A stretch of DNA of 41,380 nt, from the NCBI GenBank assembly GCA_009746045.1, contig RPFO01002020.1:1-41380 (forward strand), in the 5' to 3' direction. Under the pieces are notes generated by a model. It was not told where the DNA came from and ran no database searches. It was given only the letters and a program-made list of their open reading frames with translations. Of this stretch, positions 41,301-41,380 are shown piece by piece; within the stretch, counting starts at the first letter, position 1; every line of letters begins with the position of its first letter. This DNA is from Mesostigma viride. Taxonomy: Eukaryota; Streptophyta; Mesostigmatophyceae; Mesostigmatales; Mesostigmataceae. The translations under genes were made by a program, and so were the position numbers.

Positions 41301-41380
41301 TACCGCACCCTTGCAAAATCAGGCCTGCGGTAAGTTGCAGCAGAAAAATTACCTTGGGCCTCCGAAACCCGGTTGCACCA
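41301..41380 (-). other. window edge upstream of the methyltransferase domain
   Basis: About 80 bp of minus-strand sequence preceding motif I. It is too short to identify. It presumably belongs to the same retrotransposon and leads toward gag and the 5' LTR. Confidence 0.3.

Overview
This is a eukaryotic nuclear window: spliceosomal GT-AG introns, two Ty3/gypsy-type LTR retrotransposons (one with a chromodomain, one with a DNA methyltransferase and a PHD finger), a large DNA transposon and a homogeneous 170-bp satellite. Nothing looks like an ordinary host gene. A green-lineage alga is my best guess, because Ty3 elements carrying a cytosine methyltransferase have been reported from charophytes (and methyltransferase capture by retrotransposons also from dinoflagellates). 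The species is not decidable from the sequence alone.

Layout. 1-158 is C-rich flank. 159-3098 is the 3' part of a minus-strand gypsy element: LTR (159-937), polypurine tract, a fragmented extra 3' ORF, and the integrase tail plus chromodomain. It is cut at 3099 by the left terminal inverted repeat of a 22.3-kb DNA transposon (3099-25419), whose matching right repeat ends at 25419. Inside that element are a minus-strand transposase gene in four exons (4804-8889, exactly 1000 codons when spliced), a small minus-strand ORF near the left end (3545-4184), a central block of tandem and direct repeats (8.9-15.0 kb), and a plus-strand multi-exon gene for an unrecognised nuclear-looking protein of about 2,400 residues (15094-25125). 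A 57-copy, almost invariant 170-bp satellite follows (25420-35181). The window ends in a minus-strand Ty3 element (about 35.2-41.4 kb) encoding methyltransferase, reverse transcriptase, RNase H, integrase and PHD finger.

Three structural signals stand out in the DNA transposon. (1) A roughly 22-bp palindrome (GGGTCT, variable triplet, TGCA-like centre, variable triplet, AGACCC) occurs more than 20 times, nearly always in introns or the 5' region of its two genes, and I find no copy outside the element. (2) A 1,557-bp near-perfect palindrome made of five 206-bp palindromes lies inside a coding exon of the plus-strand gene, is flanked by a 5-bp target duplication (AAGGC), and reads as a phase-0 GT-AG intron: it looks like a DNA transposon that became an intron. 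(3) Two minisatellite blocks of related 30-bp units meet head to head at about 11.6 kb and could form a kilobase-scale foldback.

Reading frames in both retrotransposons and in the plus-strand gene are broken mostly by one-base changes that lie in or beside homopolymer runs. After allowing for these, the well-bounded exons of the plus-strand gene have lengths divisible by three, so uncorrected long-read errors explain the breaks at least as well as gene decay. One in-frame TGA (18288-18290) is an exception.
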